From the NCBI GenBank assembly GCA_934678955.1, contig CAKUSI010000120.1, positions 1 to 10,183 of the forward strand: a stretch of 10,183 bases of DNA, written 5' to 3'. The notes under the pieces were generated by a model. That model made no database searches. It saw only the letters and a program-made list of their open reading frames with translations, and had not been told where the DNA came from. Positions 6,580-10,183 of this stretch are shown here, one piece after another. This DNA comes from an uncultured Austwickia sp. GTDB taxonomy: Bacteria; Actinomycetota; Actinomycetes; Actinomycetales; Dermatophilaceae. The position numbers and the translations under genes were made by a program. The first letter of the stretch is position 1, and each line of letters starts with the position of its first letter.

Positions 6580-7320
6580 TCAGAGCGCCGGTTTGAGGAC
6601 GTACCCCACCCCGCGCATCGTGTGGATCATCGGGTCGCGCCCGGCGTCGATCTTCTTGCGCAGGTAGGAGATGTAGAGCTCCACGACGTTCGCCTGGCCG
6701 CCGAAGTCGTAGTTCCACACCCGGTCGAGGATCTGCGCCTTGCTGAGGACTCGCTTGGGGTTGCGCATGAGATAGCGGAGGAGCTCGAACTCGGTGGCGG
6801 TGAGCCGGATCTCGGTGCCGCCCCGGGTGACCTCGTGGCTGTCCTCATCCAGCGTCAGGTCGCCCACGACGAGGACCGAGCTGGCGTCGTTCGCCGTGAC
6901 GGCCGTCCGCCGCATGAGTGCCCGCAGCCGCGCCACGACCTCCTCCAGGCTGAACGGCTTGGTGACGTAGTCGTCGCCGCCGGCCGTGAGTCCCGCCACG
7001 CGGTCCTCGACGGCGTCGCGGGCGGTGAGGAAGAGGACGGGAACGTTGGGATCTTCGATGCGCATCCGCCGCAGGACCTCCATCCCGTCGAAGTCGGGCA
7101 GCATCATGTCGAGCACGACCGCGTCGGGGGCGAAGTCCTTGGCGGCGCGCACGGCTGAGAGGCCGGTGTCGGCGGTTCGTACCTCCCAGCCCTCATACCG
7201 CAGGGCCATCCGGAGCAGCTCGGTGAGGTTCGCTTCGTCGTCGACCACGAGCACCCGGACAGGGGAGCCGTCGGGACGGGACAACGAGGGCTGTGCAGAG
7301 GCGGACGCCAGTGTGCTCAT
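6580..7320 (-). CDS. OmpR/PhoP-family response regulator
   Basis: Winged-helix DNA-binding response regulator, 246 residues. The receiver domain (about 21-137) has D27-D28 (VVDDEAN), phospho-acceptor D71 (VVLDMMLP), T99 (FLTARD), K121 (VTKPFSLEEVVARLRAL) and the AGGDDYV signature. The Trans_Reg_C domain (about 149-243) has TEFELLRYLMRN, SKAQILDRVWNYDFGG, NVVELYISYLRKKID and a terminal MRGVGYVLKP. The overall wording is close to mycobacterial PhoP and TrcR/TcrX as I remember them; which ortholog it is stays open. An extra 20-residue Ser/Ala-rich N-terminus precedes the receiver domain. ATG at 7320 is the only sensible start, but no good ribosome binding site precedes it. It is the first gene of a regulator-kinase operon, and a three-unit direct repeat lies 34 bp upstream, suggesting autoregulation. 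Confidence 0.95.
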   Translation of the reverse strand: MSTLASASAQPSLSRPDGSPVRVLVVDDEANLTELLRMALRYEGWEVRTADTGLSAVRAAKDFAPDAVVLDMMLPDFDGMEVLRRMRIEDPNVPVLFLTARDAVEDRVAGLTAGGDDYVTKPFSLEEVVARLRALMRRTAVTANDASSVLVVGDLTLDEDSHEVTRGGTEIRLTATEFELLRYLMRNPKRVLSKAQILDRVWNYDFGGQANVVELYISYLRKKIDAGRDPMIHTMRGVGYVLKPAL

Positions 7321-7353
7321 AGAGCCCAGTGAAACCCCGGATCCCGAACCCGT

Positions 7354-7382
7354 GCTATGCCAAGCCTGTGGCGAACCTATGA
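7354..7382 (-). promoter_or_regulatory. three 7-bp direct repeats, candidate PhoP-type box
   Basis: Read on the minus strand, towards the OmpR-type regulator, the sequence is TCATAGG-N4-CCACAGG-N4-GCATAGC. That is three copies of an NCAYAGS unit with exact 11-bp spacing (7376-7382, 7365-7371, 7354-7360). OmpR/PhoP-family regulators bind direct repeats about one helical turn apart, and the mycobacterial PhoP box is TCACAGC-N4-TCACAGC. The fit in spacing and core, plus the position 34 bp before a PhoP-like gene, supports an autoregulatory operator. It lies between divergent genes, so galE could also be affected. Binding is inferred, not shown. Confidence 0.6.
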
Positions 7383-7489
7383 GAAACCTCGCCGTGGTCT
7401 GATTTCCCGGCGTGGCATGCCCCGCGCCGCTCGTCGGCAGGAGTGATCGCCGGCGAACCCCTGATCGCGGCTATGTCACCATGGGGCCC

Positions 7490-8503
7490 ATGCGAGTGCT
7501 TGTGACGGGCGGCGCCGGATACATCGGTTCACACACGGTCGTGCAACTGGTCGAGGCGGGCCACGACGTCGTCGTCCTCGACGACTTCTCCAACGCCCAT
7601 CCGGGCGTGGTGCCACGTGTGGAGGCCTTGATCGGTCGAGAGTTGCAGATCAACAGGTTCACCCTGGCCGACCGAGCGGCCACCCGTGACCTGTTCGCCC
7701 GGGAGTCCTTCGACGCCGTCATCCACTTCGCCGGGTTCAAGGCGGTGGGGGAGAGCGTCGAGAAGCCGATCGCTTACTACGACAACAACATCGGCGGCAC
7801 ACTGTCGGTGGTCGAGGCGATGGCCGAGCACGGGGTGCGCACGCTCGTGTTCTCCTCCTCGGCCACGGTCTACGGTCCGGACGCCCCGGTGCCGATGGGT
7901 GAGGAGCTGCCGACCTCCGCCACGAACCCGTACGGCTGGACCAAGGTGATGATCGAGCAAATTCTGCGTGACGTCGCCGTGGCCGACCCGAGCTGGCGGA
8001 TCGCACTGCTGCGCTACTTCAACCCCGTCGGAGCCCACCGCTCCGGGACCATCGGGGAGGACCCGAGCGGCCTCCCCAACAACCTCATGCCGTTCATCGC
8101 CCAGGTCGCGGTCGGCCGCCGTGAGGCGCTGCGGATCTTCGGGGACGACTACCCCACGCCGGACGGCACCGGCGTGCGGGACTACATCCACGTGGACGAC
8201 CTGGCCGCAGGTCACCTCGCGGCGCTGGAGCGCCTGGGCGACCTGGGAGGCGTCCACACGTGGAACCTCGGGACGGGCCGCGGCACCTCGGTCTTGGAGA
8301 TGCTGCGGGCGTTCGGGCGGGCCTGCGGCCGGGAGCTGCCCTACGAGATCGTTCCCCGGCGCCCGGGCGACATCGCGGCCTCGTACGCCGACCCGTCCCG
8401 CGCGCAGGCCGAGCTGGGCTGGCGGGCGCACCGCAGCGTCGACGACATGTGCATCGACACGTGGCGGTGGCAATCACAAAACGTGCGCGGTTACGCTTCG
8501 TAG
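7490..8503 (+). CDS. galE: UDP-glucose 4-epimerase
   Basis: Interconverts UDP-glucose and UDP-galactose in the cytoplasm (Leloir pathway), supplying galactosyl donors for cell-surface glycans and allowing galactose use. The 337-residue product is full length. It has the NAD-binding Rossmann motif TGGAGYIGSH (6-15), DDFSN after the second strand, HFAGFKAVGESV, NNIGGTL, the catalytic serine region SSSATVYG (122-129), and the Y148-xxx-K152 pair (YGWTK). The substrate-binding segments LRYFNPVGAH, NNLMPFI, GTGVRDYIHVDDLA and RRPGDIA follow. The start is ATG at 7490 (MRVLVTGG); an ATG three codons earlier at 7481 is possible, and neither has a clear ribosome binding site, so the mRNA may be leaderless or nearly so. 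It is divergent from the OmpR-type regulator, and no other Leloir gene is visible. Confidence 0.97.
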   Translation: MRVLVTGGAGYIGSHTVVQLVEAGHDVVVLDDFSNAHPGVVPRVEALIGRELQINRFTLADRAATRDLFARESFDAVIHFAGFKAVGESVEKPIAYYDNNIGGTLSVVEAMAEHGVRTLVFSSSATVYGPDAPVPMGEELPTSATNPYGWTKVMIEQILRDVAVADPSWRIALLRYFNPVGAHRSGTIGEDPSGLPNNLMPFIAQVAVGRREALRIFGDDYPTPDGTGVRDYIHVDDLAAGHLAALERLGDLGGVHTWNLGTGRGTSVLEMLRAFGRACGRELPYEIVPRRPGDIAASYADPSRAQAELGWRAHRSVDDMCIDTWRWQSQNVRGYAS

Positions 8504-8624
8504 GTCGGTTGTCCGATTCGCCCGTTGTGATGCTCGGGGCAGATTCCTCGAATACCATTGCGGCGCAAGGGTTTCCGGGACGGCGCCAGACTTCAGCCGC
8601 GATGGATTTCGTCGCGCAAAGGCG

Positions 8625-8660
8625 TGTCGGTGCTCCACCACACCGACATCGTCATAAGAT
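8625..8660 (+). promoter_or_regulatory. promoter-like region with 8-bp palindromic operator candidate
   Basis: TGTCGGTG (8625-8632) and CACCGACA (8641-8648) form a perfect inverted repeat with an 8-base spacer. Seven bases later comes TAAGAT (8655-8660), a good -10 hexamer about 70 bp before the small membrane gene. The palindrome covers the place where the -35 would sit, and no convincing -35 is seen, as is common at regulated promoters. It could instead be a galE terminator hairpin, but no U-tract follows and it lies 120 bp past galE. Confidence 0.4.
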
Positions 8661-8730
8661 CCCACCGGCCCACCCTCGCGCGCCGATCGGTTACCCCGCC
8701 GGTCGGTCCCCCTCGCGACTCGGAGACACC

Positions 8731-8901
8731 ATGCCCGCCACGGTCAAGAAGGTGCTCATCTGGATCTTCTGGATCTTCATCGTGTACGCGCTCTTCACGT
8801 CCCCCGACCTGGTCGGCACGATCATCCGCAACGCCTGGGACACCCTCGCGACGCTCGTGACCAGCATGGGGATCCTCTTCGACCGGGTCATGGGCCGCTA
8901 G
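8731..8901 (+). CDS. small single-pass membrane protein (56 aa)
   Basis: Encodes 56 residues: a short basic start (MPATVKK), one hydrophobic helix at about 8-25 (VLIWIFWIFIVYALF), then an amphipathic stretch (PDLVGTIIRNAWDTLATLVTSMGILFDRV). GGAGA lies 4 bases before the ATG. The adjacent PH-domain gene starts 25 bp downstream, so the two are probably co-transcribed. Small one-helix proteins beside PH-domain genes are, as I recall, seen in many actinobacteria, which hints at a functional pair; the role is unknown. A longer in-frame reading extends back into galE but is not credible, because galE occupies that region. Confidence 0.75.
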   Translation: MPATVKKVLIWIFWIFIVYALFTSPDLVGTIIRNAWDTLATLVTSMGILFDRVMGR

Positions 8902-8926
8902 GTCGACCCCCGATGCCAGCGCGGCG

Positions 8927-10126
8927 ATGACTGCCCCGACGATCGAAGCCCCCCGGCCGAAGTGGCTGGGGCGCTACCTGCGCGATGGCGAGCGCGCCGT
9001 CGTCGTCACCCGCCGGCATGTCGTGGCGATACTCGAGCCCTGGCTGAGCGCACTGACGGGGCTGCTCATCTTCGCCGTGGCCACCGTGCGGGTGCCGGCC
9101 CTCGGGGACGTCCTCCTCTGGCTGTGGTTCGCGCTCGTCGCACGCGCCCTCGCCATCACCCTGAATTGGTCGCGGACCTGGTTCGTGGCGACGAACAAGC
9201 GACTGTTGCTGGTGCACGGCTTCGTCATCCGCAAGGTCGCCATGATGCCGCTCACCAAGGTCACCGACATGACGTACGGTCGGTCCGTCCTGGGCCGCGT
9301 CCTCGGCTACGGCACCTTCCTGCTGGAGAGCGCGGGGCAGGACCAGGCCCTGCGCATGATGGACCACATCCCCGATCCGGACAGGGCCTACCGCTCGATC
9401 ATCGCCGAGATCTTCCCGGCGGACGCGGGGGGGAAGAAGCGTGACGAGGCGAGCCCTGACCGGGGTGGGGAGCAGGCGACGACGCGGCCCTGGTCCTCCG
9501 ACGGCGACTGGGGTGCGTGGCCGGACGGGCCCGTGGTCCAGCGCGGGGGGTCGAGGCAGCCTCCGGCCGGTGACACCGATCGGTTACCGGCGGCGGACGT
9601 GCGCGCCGCGACGGCGCGGTTCGCCCATGCCGACCGGGCTGACCGAGCCGACCGGACCGACCGGGACGGCCGGACCGACCGGGACAGCCGGGACAGCAGG
9701 ACTTCCGATGCCGGCCGCCGTTGGACCATTCGCGCCGCCGGCGCGGCCGCCCCGCCCGTCGATGCAGGCAGCGCGTGGGACCGCACGCGCCGCGCGGGGA
9801 AGCGGTTCGCGAAGAAGGCGCGCCATACGCTGCTCGATCCCGCTCCGGAGCCCTATCGAGGGACGGCGCCAGGACAGTTCGTCGTGCGGCACGGTGCCAG
9901 CCGGCCGGGTTCCGGGGCGTCTGGCGCCTCGGAGGGGAAGCGATCCGGGGAAAAGCCCCTGAGCGGCACCATCCTCCCGAGCGGGCGCCACGAGTCCGCG
10001 CCGACGGACGACGCCGAGACGCTCTACGCCTCGGAGCGCGCGCCCGAACGGCTCGACTCGCTCTCGGACGACGGCGAGCGGCGTGACGGGCCGGCCTCGG
10101 ACCCGCTCGGGGAGCGCCCCCGCTAG
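8927..10126 (+). CDS. membrane-anchored PH-domain protein with long disordered tail (399 aa)
   Basis: The N-terminal 165 residues form a bacterial PH-domain (bPH2/YdbS-like) membrane protein. They contain a juxtamembrane segment (WLGRYLRDGERAVVVTRRH), two hydrophobic helices at about 34-54 and 60-78, then the PH-like part (82-162) with TWFVATNKRLLLVHGF, PLTKVTDMTYGRSVLGRVLGYG and a closing acidic helix. The remaining 235 residues are charged, low in hydrophobics and probably disordered. They include an Asp-Arg repeat tract (236-261) and a basic patch (TRRAGKRFAKKARH, 287-300). Family members usually stop near 170-200 residues, so the tail is the odd part. It could bind a partner or the envelope; no catalytic motif is visible. 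The ATG at 8927 has no strong ribosome binding site. It follows the 56-aa membrane gene closely. Confidence 0.85.
   Translation: MTAPTIEAPRPKWLGRYLRDGERAVVVTRRHVVAILEPWLSALTGLLIFAVATVRVPALGDVLLWLWFALVARALAITLNWSRTWFVATNKRLLLVHGFVIRKVAMMPLTKVTDMTYGRSVLGRVLGYGTFLLESAGQDQALRMMDHIPDPDRAYRSIIAEIFPADAGGKKRDEASPDRGGEQATTRPWSSDGDWGAWPDGPVVQRGGSRQPPAGDTDRLPAADVRAATARFAHADRADRADRTDRDGRTDRDSRDSRTSDAGRRWTIRAAGAAAPPVDAGSAWDRTRRAGKRFAKKARHTLLDPAPEPYRGTAPGQFVVRHGASRPGSGASGASEGKRSGEKPLSGTILPSGRHESAPTDDAETLYASERAPERLDSLSDDGERRDGPASDPLGERPR
9652..9689 (+). repeat. 18-bp tandem repeat inside the PH-protein tail
   Basis: CCGGACCGACCGGGAC occurs at 9652-9667 and again at 9670-9685, an 18-bp period with one mismatch over 20 bases. 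Looser GACCG/GACAG units surround it from about 9632 to 9709. In frame it encodes alternating Asp-Arg residues (DRADRADRTDRDGRTDRDSR). A multiple of three keeps the frame, so repeat number could vary between strains. Confidence 0.75.
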
Positions 10127-10183
10127 TCGCGCTCGGGGACGCCCGCGCCCGTGGGCGGCAGGTTCGGGTTCTCCGGCTCGCCG
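10123..10183 (-). CDS. 3' end of an unidentified gene entering from the right edge
   Basis: On the minus strand the last 61 bases read as 19 sense codons and a TAG stop, ending ...GEPENPNLPPTGAGVPERD. Every one of those codons ends in G or C, as expected for real genes here. The stop overlaps the stop of the PH-domain gene by 4 bases in a tail-to-tail arrangement. The family cannot be identified from so short a piece. The LPPTG string is too close to the C-terminus to be a sortase signal. Confidence 0.5.
   Translation of the reverse strand, partial: GEPENPNLPPTGAGVPERD

Noticed and set aside
5754..6596. 280-codon plus-strand frame opposite the OmpR-type kinase
   Set aside because: It lies antisense to an intact kinase with all catalytic motifs, and its composition is not protein-like.
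7529..8473. 314-codon minus-strand frame opposite galE
   Set aside because: It is a shadow of galE, which is complete and unambiguous.
10146..10160. 15-bp match (CGCCCGTGGGCGGCA) to the core of the left-edge repeat
   Set aside because: Here it falls within codons for a Pro-Pro-Thr-Gly segment of the partial gene and the rest of the 52-bp unit is absent, so coincidence in GC-rich sequence is more likely than a third copy.
10129..10160. LPPTG as a sortase sorting signal in the partial right-edge protein
   Set aside because: Only a few residues follow it; there is no hydrophobic helix or basic tail.

Overview
The window is GC-rich, and its genes strongly prefer G or C at the third codon position. 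It also has GTG starts, 4-bp stop/start overlaps and PhoP/TrcR-style response regulators. Together these point to a high-GC actinobacterium. A Micrococcales-type organism is my guess, but nothing here fixes the genus. I see no rRNA, tRNA, CRISPR array, phage or transposase gene.

Layout, left to right. Positions 1-101 hold two copies of a 52-bp tandem repeat, each with a palindromic core; the array may continue beyond the left edge. Two small membrane-protein genes follow on the minus strand (140-433 and 554-1045). A 650-bp stretch without a confident gene (1046-1695) carries an 11-bp inverted repeat and one weak small ORF. Next comes a plus-strand two-component pair: a LuxR/NarL-type response regulator (1696-2346) overlapping by 4 bp a large, unusual sensor kinase (2343-4544). 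That kinase has two membrane-plus-cytoplasmic modules, and the second looks catalytically dead. Converging on it from the other strand are an OmpR/PhoP-type response regulator (6580-7320), its classical HAMP-HisKA-HATPase sensor kinase (4983-6569), and a small disordered protein (4598-4918) that may be the last gene of that operon. Three evenly spaced 7-bp direct repeats, resembling a PhoP box, sit just upstream of the OmpR-type regulator (7354-7382). The divergent gene is galE (UDP-glucose 4-epimerase, 7490-8503). After it come a promoter-like region with a perfect 8-bp inverted repeat, a 56-residue single-pass membrane protein (8731-8901) and a membrane-anchored PH-domain protein with a long charged, disordered tail (8927-10126). 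The 3' end of a minus-strand gene enters from the right edge.

How the genes relate: the window is dominated by envelope sensing and envelope-related functions. Two complete two-component systems of different classes lie tail to tail. galE supplies UDP-galactose for surface glycans. The 56-aa protein and the PH-domain protein look like one small membrane unit. The most unusual items are the dual-module sensor kinase, the triple direct-repeat operator candidate, the palindrome beside the promoter of the small membrane gene, and the tandem repeat at the left edge. I found no clearly new multi-gene system, and functional links between these operons are inference only.
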